Positions 8,804 through 18,530 of a stretch of 64,000 bases of DNA are shown here, piece by piece; within the stretch, counting starts at the first letter, position 1; each line of letters begins with the position of its first letter. The stretch is from Granulosicoccus antarcticus IMCC3135 (GTDB lineage: Bacteria > Pseudomonadota > Gammaproteobacteria > Granulosicoccales > Granulosicoccaceae). The position numbers were made by a program, and so were the translations under genes. The stretch lies in the NCBI RefSeq assembly GCF_002215215.1, contig NZ_CP018632.1, positions 3,840,501-3,904,500 on the forward strand, read 5' to 3'. The notes under the pieces are model-generated. The model saw nothing but the letters and a program-made list of their open reading frames with translations, had not been told where the DNA came from and did not search any database.

Positions 8804-10021
8804 TTACTGAGACACGTTTTCGAAAACAGCAGTTAAGCCTTGTCCACCACCGATACACATCGTCTCAATACCGTATTTCGCGTCGCGACGATCCATTTCG
8901 CGCAACAACCCGGCAAGAATGCGCCCACCCGTCGCGCCGACGGGGTGACCCAACGAGATGCCCGAGCCATTGACGTTCATGCGATTGAAATCGTCAGCCC
9001 CGAATTTCCACACGCGCGTACACGCCAGAACTTGCGCAGCGAAGGCCTCGTTGAGTTCGATCAGGTCGATATCTTTCAAAGCCAATCCCGCACGGTCCAA
9101 GGCCTTGGCAGTGGACGGAACTGGCCCAATTCCCATCACATTGGGCGCAACGCCTGCCACGGCCCAGCTGACTAAACGTCCATAGGCCTTGAGACCCAAT
9201 TCGTCAGCCTTGGCTTTGGTCGTTACGATACAAGCAGCGCCGCCGTCGTTTTGGCCACTGGCATTGCCTGCTGTCACAGTTGATTTGGGATCAATAGATT
9301 GACGGAGCGCCTTGAGCTTGCCCAAGGATTCAACCGTTGCCTCGGGGCGGGGGTGTTCGTCTTTGGTAATCGTTTCTTCGCTTTTTCGCGTCTTAACAAC
9401 GATTGGAATTATCTCTTCGTCGAACGTTCCATTCTTCTGCGCATTAATTGCACGGCGATGGGATTCAACAGAGAACACATCCTGCTCTTCACGCGAAATA
9501 TCATATTCTTCGCGCAGATTTTCAGCCGTCTCTAGCATTCCGCCTTCGACGGGAAAGTTGATGCCGCCCGCAGTTATCCGTCCGCGAGCGAGCGAGTCTT
9601 CGAAGGACGCGCTCGCACCACGTATGCCCCAACGGTTCTGGGTCGAATAGAACGGTGCATTTGACATGGATTCTGCACCACCAGCAATGACTAGATCAGA
9701 ACCACCCGTAGCGACCTGCATCACCGCGTTAATCACAGTCTGAAGACCGGAACCGCAGCGACGGTCCAGCTGCAAACCGCCAATACCAATAGGCAGTCCC
9801 GCATCCAAACCTACGACGCGACCAAGGGCTGGAGCGTCCATTGATGGGTAACACTGGGCGAACAGCACATCGTCAACTTCATCGACCGGCAGGTTTGTGC
9901 GCTCAATCAACCCCTTCAGTACGGCAGCACCGAGCTCGTGTGCATGCAAAGACTTGTATTGCCCACCATATCGACCCACAGCGGTGCGAACGGGTTCACA
10001 TATTACGACGTCAGTTAACAT
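8804..10021 (-). CDS. Acetyl-CoA acyltransferase (thiolase)
   Basis: Thiolase of 405 residues cleaving a 3-oxoacyl-CoA with CoA, the last beta-oxidation step. Nucleophile Cys89 lies in LDRRCGSGLQ; the other thiolase signatures NEAFAAQ, GHPVGATGGR and CIGGGQG are present. The ATG at 10021 has AAAGGA about eight bases upstream, and an upstream in-frame extension lacks support. It follows the 3-hydroxyacyl-CoA dehydrogenase by 4 bases in the same transcript. Degradative rather than biosynthetic use is inferred from the neighbours. Confidence 0.92.
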   Translation of the reverse strand: MLTDVVICEPVRTAVGRYGGQYKSLHAHELGAAVLKGLIERTNLPVDEVDDVLFAQCYPSMDAPALGRVVGLDAGLPIGIGGLQLDRRCGSGLQTVINAVMQVATGGSDLVIAGGAESMSNAPFYSTQNRWGIRGASASFEDSLARGRITAGGINFPVEGGMLETAENLREEYDISREEQDVFSVESHRRAINAQKNGTFDEEIIPIVVKTRKSEETITKDEHPRPEATVESLGKLKALRQSIDPKSTVTAGNASGQNDGGAACIVTTKAKADELGLKAYGRLVSWAVAGVAPNVMGIGPVPSTAKALDRAGLALKDIDLIELNEAFAAQVLACTRVWKFGADDFNRMNVNGSGISLGHPVGATGGRILAGLLREMDRRDAKYGIETMCIGGGQGLTAVFENVSQ

Positions 10022-10025
10022 TTGG

Positions 10026-11543
10026 TTATTCCTTTTCATTCTTTTCATTGATGTGCATTAGAGAAAGACCAAGTTTTGCGCGCCTGATAAGCCACATGCT
10101 TGGACGATAGCGGGGATCTCCTGTAGCGATTTGGAGATTCTCCAGTATTTCAAGAACCCGTAGCGGTCCAATTTGATCACCAAGCGCGAGTGGGCCAAGG
10201 GGATATCCCAATCCACCAGTCACACCAGCGTTGATATCAAGTGGTGTTGCAATACCCATTTGTGCAATTTCGCATGCGGTGTTGACGATATTTGCGGCGA
10301 CACGTTGCGCAACAAATCCTGGAGAGTCTTGAATGACTGTTATGGATTGGCCTGCGCGCGACAGGCAGGCAACAAGTGCATCCACCCGCGCGGAGTCGGT
10401 GGCCGGAGTGGTCATGACAGTTTGGCGACCGCCTTGTTTTAGCGCCGTTGGGAACAGCAGATCGATGGCCAATGTCCGCGCAGGATCATGCCCAGCGTCG
10501 ATGCATGTAGTGGTCGCATCCCGACCAATCGGGGCTACAATAATCGTGGCAGCAGTTTTTGCAGGTGCCAAGGTCCCGCCGCCCGCGATCAGCAAAGTAG
10601 CTAGCGTTTCGGCTTCGGGGCCGCTTGCATCAATGAAATAGCTGCCAGCATTGGCATTTGAAGCGTGGGGTTCTGTCGGTTCAACACGCTTGTTATCGAC
10701 ATAAGTATAGAACCCGGCACCGGTCTTTCGACCCAAGAGGCCAGCAGCAATGCGTCGGCGCACAAGGGGAGCCGGTCGATAACGGGGCTCTTGATAAAAG
10801 GCGTCGTAAATTTCGTGCAGAACCCGCCCAGACACATCCAAACCCGTGAGGTCGAAAAGTTCGAATGGCCCCATGGGAAGTCCCAAAGACCCCCGTATGA
10901 TCCGATCCACATCGACCGGTTCGGCGACCGTTTCCTGAACGATGCGCAGGCCTTCGGTATAAAGTCCGCGACCCGCGTGATTCACGACAAACCCCGGATT
11001 ATCCGAGCAAATCACGGGGTGATGCTGGGTGCGCTTAACGATGTCCAAAAGAATCTGAACAACCTTTGGATCGGTGCGTTCACCGCTGATCACTTCAACA
11101 ACGCGCATCAACGGAACAGGATTGAAGAAATGCAGTCCAGCAACGCGATCAGGATGTTCGCACCCAAAGGCAATTGAGGTCACTGATAAAGAAGACGTAT
11201 TGGTGCACAGCAGGGTGTCACGGCCAACAACGGCTTCCAGTTCTTTGAACAGGGCCCGCTTGATATCTAGATCTTCGAGGATTGCTTCGATGACAACGTC
11301 TGCCGAAGCCAAATCGCTCAGGTCGCTCACGGGTTTGATACGGCTCACTCGATCGTCTTTGACATCTTGAGAAATTCGATTTTTCGTGACCGCCCGATCC
11401 AACAAACCAACGACAAAGCTGATTGCCTTGTCAGCCGCTCCATCTGCTTGATCATAGGCAAGCACAGTCGCTCCGCTTTCGGCGGCCCATTGGATGATTC
11501 CGCGACCCATGGCACCGGTGCCGATGACAGCAATAGTCGTCAT
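10026..11543 (-). CDS. 3-hydroxyacyl-CoA dehydrogenase, PaaH-type
   Basis: A 505-residue NAD-dependent enzyme oxidising 3-hydroxyacyl-CoA to 3-oxoacyl-CoA. N-terminal Rossmann motif GTGAMGRG, then two 3HCDH C-terminal domains: one around DNPGFVVNHAGRGLY and a second around DSPGFVAQRVAANI. This duplicated architecture is that of the PaaH/3-hydroxyadipyl-CoA dehydrogenase group. That would fit a dicarboxylyl-CoA substrate, though a fatty-acyl role is possible. First gene of the minus-strand operon with the thiolase; its promoter shares the 129-base divergent region with the FadJ-like gene. Confidence 0.88.
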   Translation of the reverse strand: MTTIAVIGTGAMGRGIIQWAAESGATVLAYDQADGAADKAISFVVGLLDRAVTKNRISQDVKDDRVSRIKPVSDLSDLASADVVIEAILEDLDIKRALFKELEAVVGRDTLLCTNTSSLSVTSIAFGCEHPDRVAGLHFFNPVPLMRVVEVISGERTDPKVVQILLDIVKRTQHHPVICSDNPGFVVNHAGRGLYTEGLRIVQETVAEPVDVDRIIRGSLGLPMGPFELFDLTGLDVSGRVLHEIYDAFYQEPRYRPAPLVRRRIAAGLLGRKTGAGFYTYVDNKRVEPTEPHASNANAGSYFIDASGPEAETLATLLIAGGGTLAPAKTAATIIVAPIGRDATTTCIDAGHDPARTLAIDLLFPTALKQGGRQTVMTTPATDSARVDALVACLSRAGQSITVIQDSPGFVAQRVAANIVNTACEIAQMGIATPLDINAGVTGGLGYPLGPLALGDQIGPLRVLEILENLQIATGDPRYRPSMWLIRRAKLGLSLMHINEKNEKE

Positions 11544-11672
11544 AGTATTTCCTTTTGATGTTTCAGCGAAATGAAAGAGAGATTCGATATCGCAATTGTG
11601 TTTTACTTAATGGTATTGATATATCATTATTGAAGTCATTGCAAGTGAGTTTGAATTTTGCGGGAGCATATG

Positions 11673-13793
11673 ATGCTGGAATACAATGTAGACACTAACG
11701 GAATTGCGACGCTCAGTTGGAATATGACTGATCGAGCGGTAAACGTGATGTCCCCGGATGCGCGTATCGCATTGATCTCACGGATCGACGAAGTCATTGC
11801 CGATGAAGATGTGCGCGGTGTCATCATCACGTCTGTGCGCAACGAATTTATCGCGGGCGCAGACCTGACATTTTTGACATCGATGCGGGGTGGGGATCCT
11901 GCCGAAGTCATGAAAACTATGAGTCCAATGCGTGATGCGCTGCGGCGGTTGGAGAAATCTGGCAAGCCAAGCGTTGCAGCGATCAATGGAACTGCATTAG
12001 GGGCAGGCCTAGAAATTTGCCTCGCGTGTACACACCGGATTGCTGCAGACCGTCCAGAGGCCCAGCTAGGACTCCCCGAGGCTACATTGGGACTTTTGCC
12101 AGGCGCTGGTGGGACGCAGCGACTTTCCCGCCTGATTGGCGTTGAGAAGGCGCTGGATTTGATATTGAGTGGCAAGCGCGTTTCACCAGCCGAGGCCCAC
12201 AAACTTGGCTTTGTGAATGACCTTGTTGAACGCGATGAACTTTTAACAGCTGCCAGAACTTGGATTTTGGCACAAGATGGCCCGTGCCTGCAGCCTTGGG
12301 ACCAAAGAGGATTCGTTCTGCCGGGACATGCGGCGGATAGTATGGCGCTGCACCGTTACTTTGTCGCCAAGGGTGCCGAAGTCGAAAAGGCGACCAAGAA
12401 CCTTAGCCCCGCTCCGCAAGCGATATTGTCTTCAGTCTTTGAAGGCGTTCGCGTCCCGTTTGATGCTGGTCTGGCCATCGAGTTTACGCGGTTTATCGGT
12501 TTGCTGATTGGCGAGGTCGCACAAAATACCATCCGCACAATGTTCTTTGGCGTCAATGAGGTGCGCAAGCTTTCGACACGTCCAGATGGTTTTGATCGCT
12601 TCAAACCCGCGAAAATTGGTGTGCTTGGAGCTGGCCTAATGGGATCAGGTATCGCTGAAATTGCCAGCTTGGCTGGGATCGAGGTGGTCTTGCTTGATCG
12701 CGATGAGGCGTCTTCAACCGCCGGGCGTAACCGCGTGAAAGCGACATTCGACAAGCAGGTTGCGCGCGGCTGGATGTCAGAAAAGGTCGCTGTTGATGCA
12801 TTAAGCATGATCACGGCAACACCAGATTTCGCGAAATTGGCTGGTGCGGAAGCTGTTATCGAAGCCGTGTTTGAGGACAAGGCGGTCAAGGCCGATATCA
12901 CGCGCAAAACGTTGGAAGTGACAGGGGCGGATATTTTGTTCGCGTCTAATACGTCCAAAATTCTGATCTCGTCACTGGCCGAAAGCTCTCCACGACCTGA
13001 CCGCTTTATCGGCATGCACTTTTTCTCCCCGGTGGGTCGAATGCCGTTACTTGAACTTATTCGCGGCAAAGAGACTTCGGAAGAAACGCTTGCTCAGGCA
13101 ATGGATATCGGCAAACTGTTCAAAAAAATGCCAATTGTCGTGAACGACGGCCCGGGTTTCTTTACGAGCCGTTGCGTCAGCAGTTATATGAACGAAGGTT
13201 TGATCATGCTGTCCACAGGGGTTCCAGCAGCGTTGATCGAAAATTGTGGCCGCTTGTCTGGCATGCCAGTTGGTCCGCTGACATTGGCGGATGAGATTGG
13301 TATGGATTTGATGTTGCAGGTCAGACGCCAAGAACAGCAGGATTATGGAAAAGCCCCTGGTGGAGAATTTGAAACCCTGAAAGAAATGGCCGAAGGCAAA
13401 AAACGCACAGGCCGCAAAGGCGGCGGCGGGTTTTATGACTACCCAACAGGAGATGCCAAGACCCTTTGGGCGGGTGTTGCGGAAGCCTTTGGCGGAGCGA
13501 CGAAGGCCGACCCCGAAGATATTACAAAACGCTTACTACATGTCCAAGCACTGGAAGCTGCGCGCTGCTTTGATGAAGGTATTATTGACAGCCCGCGAGA
13601 TGCGGACGTCGGGTCCGTGTTCGGTTGGAGCTTTGCCAAGCATACGGGCGGCGTCATTTCCTATATAGATTCCTATGGTTTAGAGGCGTTTGTCGCCGAT
13701 TGCGATCGTTGGAAACAGGAACACGGTGAACGCTTCGCAGTTCCAATCCTCCTACGTGAGATGGCCGAAACGAACAAAAGTTTCCACGCCTGA
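11673..13793 (+). CDS. Enoyl-CoA hydratase/3-hydroxyacyl-CoA dehydrogenase fusion (FadJ/FadB-like)
   Basis: Bifunctional beta-oxidation protein of about 706 residues. The N-terminal crotonase half shows the oxyanion-hole segments FIAGADL and GTALGAGLEICLA, with glutamates in GLEI and LPEATLG. The C-terminal half has a Rossmann motif GAGLMGSGIAE followed by the 3HCDH domain with NDGPGFF. GGGAG lies 6 bases before ATG 11673; ATG 11670 is an alternative. It diverges from the minus-strand hydroxyacyl-CoA dehydrogenase gene. The AT-rich intergenic region carries the palindrome TGATATATCA, a possible shared control site. It overlaps functionally with several single-domain crotonases nearby. Confidence 0.92.
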   Translation: MLEYNVDTNGIATLSWNMTDRAVNVMSPDARIALISRIDEVIADEDVRGVIITSVRNEFIAGADLTFLTSMRGGDPAEVMKTMSPMRDALRRLEKSGKPSVAAINGTALGAGLEICLACTHRIAADRPEAQLGLPEATLGLLPGAGGTQRLSRLIGVEKALDLILSGKRVSPAEAHKLGFVNDLVERDELLTAARTWILAQDGPCLQPWDQRGFVLPGHAADSMALHRYFVAKGAEVEKATKNLSPAPQAILSSVFEGVRVPFDAGLAIEFTRFIGLLIGEVAQNTIRTMFFGVNEVRKLSTRPDGFDRFKPAKIGVLGAGLMGSGIAEIASLAGIEVVLLDRDEASSTAGRNRVKATFDKQVARGWMSEKVAVDALSMITATPDFAKLAGAEAVIEAVFEDKAVKADITRKTLEVTGADILFASNTSKILISSLAESSPRPDRFIGMHFFSPVGRMPLLELIRGKETSEETLAQAMDIGKLFKKMPIVVNDGPGFFTSRCVSSYMNEGLIMLSTGVPAALIENCGRLSGMPVGPLTLADEIGMDLMLQVRRQEQQDYGKAPGGEFETLKEMAEGKKRTGRKGGGGFYDYPTGDAKTLWAGVAEAFGGATKADPEDITKRLLHVQALEAARCFDEGIIDSPRDADVGSVFGWSFAKHTGGVISYIDSYGLEAFVADCDRWKQEHGERFAVPILLREMAETNKSFHA

Positions 13794-13836
13794 TCCGGCC
13801 CTATTAAATTCACAAATTTTCAGAAAAGGACTAAAC

Positions 13837-14517
13837 ATGTCGACACAAACTCAGGCTGAACTTTTCGATCAAATCCTGTCCGAACGCTACAGCTGCCGCG
13901 CGTATCTTGATAAAGCGGTGCCAAAGGACGTCATCGAGAAAATATTCGCCACCGCGCAAAAAACCGCGTCTTGGAGCAACATGCAGCCTTGGGAAGTCAC
14001 AATTGTCTCTGGCGACGCGCTCAGAAAGTTCGGGGCCGCTTTGCAAGGGGACGTTGCCGGAAATGAAGCCTCGCCGGATTTTCCATTCCCAACCTCCTAT
14101 GATGGTGTGTATCAAGATCGCCGTCGCGCCTGTGGTTTACAACTTTATAAAAGTGTCGGCATCGGCCGCGAAGACAAGGCGCAGGCCAAGGCCCAGATGA
14201 TGGCGAACTTCGACGGTTTTGGTGCGCCGCACATGGCGATCATCACTTCGGTCGCTGATTTTGGCACTTATGGTGCGATTGATTGCGGTGGATATGTGTC
14301 GTCGGTTTTGGGTGTTGCACGCAGTCACGGCGTCGCATCAATTGCGCAGGCGGCGATAGCGCGGAATTCAGGGTTCGTAAAGGACCACTTGGGCATTGAT
14401 CCCGGGCGCAACGTCGTGTGCGGCATTTCGTTTGGCTATGAAGATCCCGATCATGTCGCCAACAAATTTCGCACACCGCGTGCGGCTTTGGACGACGTTA
14501 TTACATGGGTCGAATAA
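13837..14517 (+). CDS. Nitroreductase-family flavoprotein
   Basis: FMN-dependent nitroreductase-family protein of 226 residues from ATG 13837, with AAAAGGA just upstream. The N-terminal FMN-binding signature ERYSCRAY, the SWSNMQPW loop and the C-terminal GISFGYEDPDH are typical of the NfnB/nitrobenzoate-reductase branch. Family members reduce nitro groups, quinones or enones using NAD(P)H. Together with the nitronate monooxygenase-like gene at 249 it raises the question of nitro-compound handling, but both may simply serve redox steps on enoyl-type intermediates. Confidence 0.82.
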   Translation: MSTQTQAELFDQILSERYSCRAYLDKAVPKDVIEKIFATAQKTASWSNMQPWEVTIVSGDALRKFGAALQGDVAGNEASPDFPFPTSYDGVYQDRRRACGLQLYKSVGIGREDKAQAKAQMMANFDGFGAPHMAIITSVADFGTYGAIDCGGYVSSVLGVARSHGVASIAQAAIARNSGFVKDHLGIDPGRNVVCGISFGYEDPDHVANKFRTPRAALDDVITWVE

Positions 14518-14533
14518 GGATTTAGGTCGCGAA

Positions 14534-15304
14534 ATGCCTGCCAATATCAAGATTTCACGTCATGATCGGGTGGTTCTTATCACCTTGGACCGCCCCAAAC
14601 AGCTCAACGCGCTCAGTGAAGGCTTGGCGCAGGATGTCGTTGATGCGCTGACTGCACTGGATGCCGACCCGTCAGTGGGTTGTTTTGTCATCACTGGCAA
14701 CGAACGGGCCTTTGCGGCAGGTGCCGAAATAAGGGGTCGGTCCGGCACGACGGAGAACGCAGTCAGTCCGTTTGCGACTTGGAGTGCATTTGCCGCTTTC
14801 AAGACACCAAAGATTGCCGCTGTCCAAGGATATGCCCTTGGCGGTGGCTGCGAACTTGCGATGATGTGCGACTATATATTGGCTGGCGCGTCCGCCAAAT
14901 TTGGCCAGCCCGAGATTAAGCTGGGTGTGATCGCCGGTATGGGTGGGACGCAACGCTTGACTCGCCTGATTGGCCGGACGAAATCGATGCGAATGCATTT
15001 GACTGCAAGAATGATGAACGCTGAAGAAGCAGAGGCTTGTGGTTTGGTTGCGGCAGTTTTCCCGGATGATGAGCTTATCGATGCTGTGCTAAAAGAAGCG
15101 GCGACAATTGCCGGTTTTGACAAATCCACCGTCGAACTCGCCCGTGAGGCCGTCAATAAGGTCGATGAAATGAACCAATCCGACGGATTGGCTTGGGAAG
15201 AGGGCGCTTTCTTGTCAACTCTTGGCACCCCGGCACACACCGAAGGCGTGGCTGCGTTTCGCGAAAAGCGAACCCCCAAATTTAACGTTCCTGACAACAC
15301 TTGA
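14534..15304 (+). CDS. Enoyl-CoA hydratase (crotonase family)
   Basis: A 256-residue crotonase from ATG 14534, 16 bases after the nitroreductase. Oxyanion-hole segments AAGAEI and YALGGGCELAM and the two glutamates expected of a true hydratase, in GGCEL and QPEIKLG, are present. It should hydrate a trans-2-enoyl-CoA. The open frame reaches further upstream but overlaps the nitroreductase, so the internal ATG is preferred. Confidence 0.88.
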   Translation: MPANIKISRHDRVVLITLDRPKQLNALSEGLAQDVVDALTALDADPSVGCFVITGNERAFAAGAEIRGRSGTTENAVSPFATWSAFAAFKTPKIAAVQGYALGGGCELAMMCDYILAGASAKFGQPEIKLGVIAGMGGTQRLTRLIGRTKSMRMHLTARMMNAEEAEACGLVAAVFPDDELIDAVLKEAATIAGFDKSTVELAREAVNKVDEMNQSDGLAWEEGAFLSTLGTPAHTEGVAAFREKRTPKFNVPDNT

Positions 15305-15339
15305 AATGAGTCGCCATTAATCAGAATTGAGGTTTAAAG

Positions 15340-16947
15340 GTGAGAAAACAGACGTATGAGCATATCATCATTGGTGGCGGAACAGCCGGCTGCGCTGCTG
15401 CTGCGGGCTTGGTCAAGAAAGGAGCTCGCGTCTTGGTCCTTGAGGCGGGCACGACCCATCGACACCCATTGCTGGACATGCCCCCTGGTGTTTTCAAGCT
15501 GCTTCAGGGCCGTTCAAAACAGATGAAATTTTACAAATCGGTTACCCAAGATCAGCTTGGTGGCCGCGAGATTGATCTTGTGCAGGGCAATGTTCTGGGC
15601 GGTGGGTCGACGGTGAATGTTCAGGCCTACATTCGTGGGCGGGCAGATGACTACAACGCATGGAACGATGTGCTGCGCGGCAACACCGACCCGCTTGGCT
15701 GGGGGTGGGACGACCTTTTACCTGTTTTCAAGCGGCTTGAAGGCAACAAGCGTTTCGACAACGCGCTTCATGGCAGGGACGGACCTGTCACGGTTTCAGA
15801 TCCCGGTCATGTGAATGAAATGTCACGGGACTTTGTGAAGGCGATGCAGGCGCAAGGCCAGCCTTTCAATGATGATTTCAATGGCGACCGACAAACGGGT
15901 GTCGGATATTTCCAGTTCACTTACGATAAAGGGCAACGGGTTTCGACAGCGTCCGCGTTCCTGGACCCGTTGAGAGGAAACCCAAACCTAGAGGTTGTCT
16001 TGGGCGCAATTGTGCGCAAGATCATCATCGAAAACGGTCGCGCAGTTGGTGTGATTTATCGCGACAGTTCGGGCGAGCACGAGGTGCGATCAGACGGCGA
16101 TGTTGTGCTGTCCGCAGGCACCTTTATCACTCCTAAGCTGCTGATGTTGTCAGGTATTGGCCCTGCGCAACACCTGCATTCTCATGGGATTGAAGTTGTG
16201 GCCGATCTTCCCGGTGTTGGTCAAAACCTTGTGGATCATCCTATTGTGTCAACGATTGCCACGTTGAACGGGCGGTATAGTTATTCGGGCCAAGACCGCG
16301 GGTGGCGTATGATCCGTAACGGGCTGCAATTCAAACTGTTTAAGTCAGGCGTTGTTATGACCTCTGGGCTCGAAGCGGGGGCGTTTATCAATCCGACAGA
16401 TCCGAATGGGCTTGCCACCCACGAGGTCTATTGTCTGCCCGCGATTGCCGATCCTGCAGCGGCAAAGTTGGCGGGCGCTCAAGCGGGGGTGACGCTTTCG
16501 ATTCTATTGCTGAATCCCAAGTCCCGCGGCAACGTGACACTAGCCTCTGGCGATCCCGATGCCCCACCTGTTATTTCGCCAAAATTTATGGACGACCCCC
16601 GAGACATCGAGGCGATGGTCGACGGGGTGGCGTATCTTCGTGAAACACTGGGCACTTCGCCGCTCTCTAACAAGATCCAAGACATTTTGGCCCCTACGTC
16701 AGGGTGTGTTTCGCGTACAGATCAAGCCGCATTTTGCAGATCTACGGTAAAGTCGAACTATCACCCTGTCGGGACAGCCAAAATGGGCGCAGACGATGAT
16801 CCAATGTCTGTTCTGGATGCCCATTTACGGGTCCGTCAGATTGACGGATTGCGGGTGTGCGATGTGTCTGCGGCTCCTACGATCCCATCGGGAAACACGG
16901 CAGCGATCGCTATGGTACTGGGCGATCGCTGCGCATCTTTGATATAG
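15340..16947 (+). CDS. GMC-family alcohol oxidase/dehydrogenase
   Basis: FAD-dependent GMC oxidoreductase of 535 residues, like AlkJ alcohol dehydrogenase and choline dehydrogenase. The FAD-binding GGGTAGCAAA at the N-terminus, GGGSTVNVQAYIRG, and the C-terminal YHPVGTAKMG with the active-site His are present. Start is GTG 15340, with GAGG seven bases upstream. AlkJ-type enzymes oxidise primary alcohols at the membrane and feed electrons to the respiratory chain. Here it offers a second route, besides the Zn-alcohol dehydrogenase, from a dehalogenated alcohol to the aldehyde (inference). Confidence 0.88.
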   Translation: MRKQTYEHIIIGGGTAGCAAAAGLVKKGARVLVLEAGTTHRHPLLDMPPGVFKLLQGRSKQMKFYKSVTQDQLGGREIDLVQGNVLGGGSTVNVQAYIRGRADDYNAWNDVLRGNTDPLGWGWDDLLPVFKRLEGNKRFDNALHGRDGPVTVSDPGHVNEMSRDFVKAMQAQGQPFNDDFNGDRQTGVGYFQFTYDKGQRVSTASAFLDPLRGNPNLEVVLGAIVRKIIIENGRAVGVIYRDSSGEHEVRSDGDVVLSAGTFITPKLLMLSGIGPAQHLHSHGIEVVADLPGVGQNLVDHPIVSTIATLNGRYSYSGQDRGWRMIRNGLQFKLFKSGVVMTSGLEAGAFINPTDPNGLATHEVYCLPAIADPAAAKLAGAQAGVTLSILLLNPKSRGNVTLASGDPDAPPVISPKFMDDPRDIEAMVDGVAYLRETLGTSPLSNKIQDILAPTSGCVSRTDQAAFCRSTVKSNYHPVGTAKMGADDDPMSVLDAHLRVRQIDGLRVCDVSAAPTIPSGNTAAIAMVLGDRCASLI

Positions 16948-16959
16948 CGACGCCGAAAC

Positions 16960-16984
16960 GCGCAGGCACGGATTAGTGCCGCGC
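16960..16984. terminator. Hairpin between convergent genes
   Basis: GCGC-A-GGCAC pairs with GTGCC-GCGC around a 6-base loop, in the 44-base gap between the convergent GMC and crotonase genes. There is no clear T tract on either strand, so a bidirectional terminator is plausible but not certain. Confidence 0.4.
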
Positions 16985-16991
16985 AGTCGAA

Positions 16992-17792
16992 TCACCGGCC
17001 CTTAAAATCAGGTGTCCGCTTTTCGAAAAATGCAGCAGCGCCTTCTTTGAGGTCTTCGCTGGAAAAAAGGATCGCTTGGCTGTCGTTTTCAGCGGACAGA
17101 AATTCCGAAAAACTGAGCGGTAACCGCGCAAGGAGCTGTTTGGTATAGGCGTTGGACAAGGGCGCGGCTTGGGCAATTTCGTTGGCCAACGCAACGGCAT
17201 GCGACGTTGCTGCGCCGTCTTCCGCTACTTCGTCAACAAGGCCCCATTCCGCCGCGCATTCCGCATCAATCCTACGCCGCGTGAACGCGAGAAGTTTGGT
17301 TTTTCCCATGCCGATCCGCGCAGGCAATGTGAACAACGAGCCGAGATCGGGCATGAGTCCCAAGTTTCCAAACGGAGCCGAGAACTTCGCCTGCCGTCCG
17401 GCCACAACAATATCGCACCCTGCCGCAAGCCCGAGACCCGCGCCAACGGCCCATCCTTCAACTGCAGCTATCACAGGTTTTGGCGAATTTACGATCAGTT
17501 GCATCAATTCGGCCGCTGCTTGCATGCGCACACGGCCAGCTGGGGCTGTGACACCTTTCATCGTCGAAATATCGCCACCTGCGCAGAAACTTCCACCTGC
17601 CCCTGCGATGACAATCGCGCCGACAGTGTCGTCTGCAATCGCGTGGCGTAATTCCACTTTCAATAGCTCTCGAACTTCGGCCGTGAGCGCGTTGCGCAAC
17701 TTTGGTTGGTTTATCCAGATCAATCGGGCCTTGTTGTAAGATACCGAAGAGCAAATGGGATCGTTCTCGTTGGGTTCCTGAACGTGAACCAT
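16992..17792 (-). CDS. Enoyl-CoA hydratase/isomerase family protein
   Basis: A 266-residue crotonase with CAGGDIS and VEGWAVGAGLGLAAG oxyanion segments. The position usually holding a hydratase Glu reads GAGLGLA, and the second reads FGNLGLMPD, so the classic Glu pair is missing. It may therefore be an isomerase, a hydrolase or another crotonase activity rather than a hydratase. Last gene of the minus-strand operon IclR-thiolase-crotonase-crotonase, 12 bases after the split crotonase gene; the IS200 insertion upstream could lower its expression. Confidence 0.8.
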   Translation of the reverse strand: MVHVQEPNENDPICSSVSYNKARLIWINQPKLRNALTAEVRELLKVELRHAIADDTVGAIVIAGAGGSFCAGGDISTMKGVTAPAGRVRMQAAAELMQLIVNSPKPVIAAVEGWAVGAGLGLAAGCDIVVAGRQAKFSAPFGNLGLMPDLGSLFTLPARIGMGKTKLLAFTRRRIDAECAAEWGLVDEVAEDGAATSHAVALANEIAQAAPLSNAYTKQLLARLPLSFSEFLSAENDSQAILFSSEDLKEGAAAFFEKRTPDFKGR

Positions 17793-18530
17793 GGACTGTG
17801 CTCCTTATGCTGGATCGGTGAAATTTGGGGCTCTTTTTTCCAGAAACGCAGCTTTGCCTTCCTGAAAGTCAATTGAATTGAAACATATTTCTTGAGACGC
17901 CAGCTCGAATGCCAGCGCATCCTCTAATTCACTTGGACTGTGTTGAAACGCAGCCTTGGTGTAACAAAGAGCGGTGGCCGAAGCTGCGGCGAACTTCGCG
18001 GCTTGGGATTGCGCAACGCTTAGGGCTGTTCCGTTTGCGACCACTTTTTCAACTAGACCAAGATGCGCAGCCTCGGCCGCCGAAAGGACATTGCCCGTCA
18101 TCAAAAAGTACCGCGCCGCGCCGACCCCCATGCGCGCGCGCAAGAACCAAACAGCGCCCATGTCCGGAATAAGACCTATCTTGGTGGCTGCCCCACTAAA
18201 TTTTGCATCTTCCGCCGCAATAACTACATCGCACGCCGCTGCGATCGACATGCCACCTCCCGCAGCGTTACCCTCGACAGCGGCAATCATCGGTTTTTTC
18301 GCTGTAGCGATAAGGCGAACAATGTGCTGAAGGTCAGTTAACCGTTCTACGGATTTCGTAATATTTGAGTCTTTCATGCCCTTCACGTCACCGCCCGCAC
18401 TGAACGTACTTTCTGCGCCAGTGATAACGATGGCCCTGCATTTGGGGTCTAGGGTCGTCTTTTCCAGATGTGCAATTAGGTCTGACTTGACGCCTGGGGC
18501 CAAAGCATTTCGCCCGGACGGGTAATTTAG

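Noticed and set aside
11560-11657. TGATATATCA as a definite operator
   Set aside because: Short and AT-rich in an AT-rich promoter gap; could occur by chance, so mentioned only within the gene entry.
12356-13069. 237-codon reverse frame in the FadJ-like gene
   Set aside because: Ser/Thr-rich shadow opposite the NAD-binding domain.
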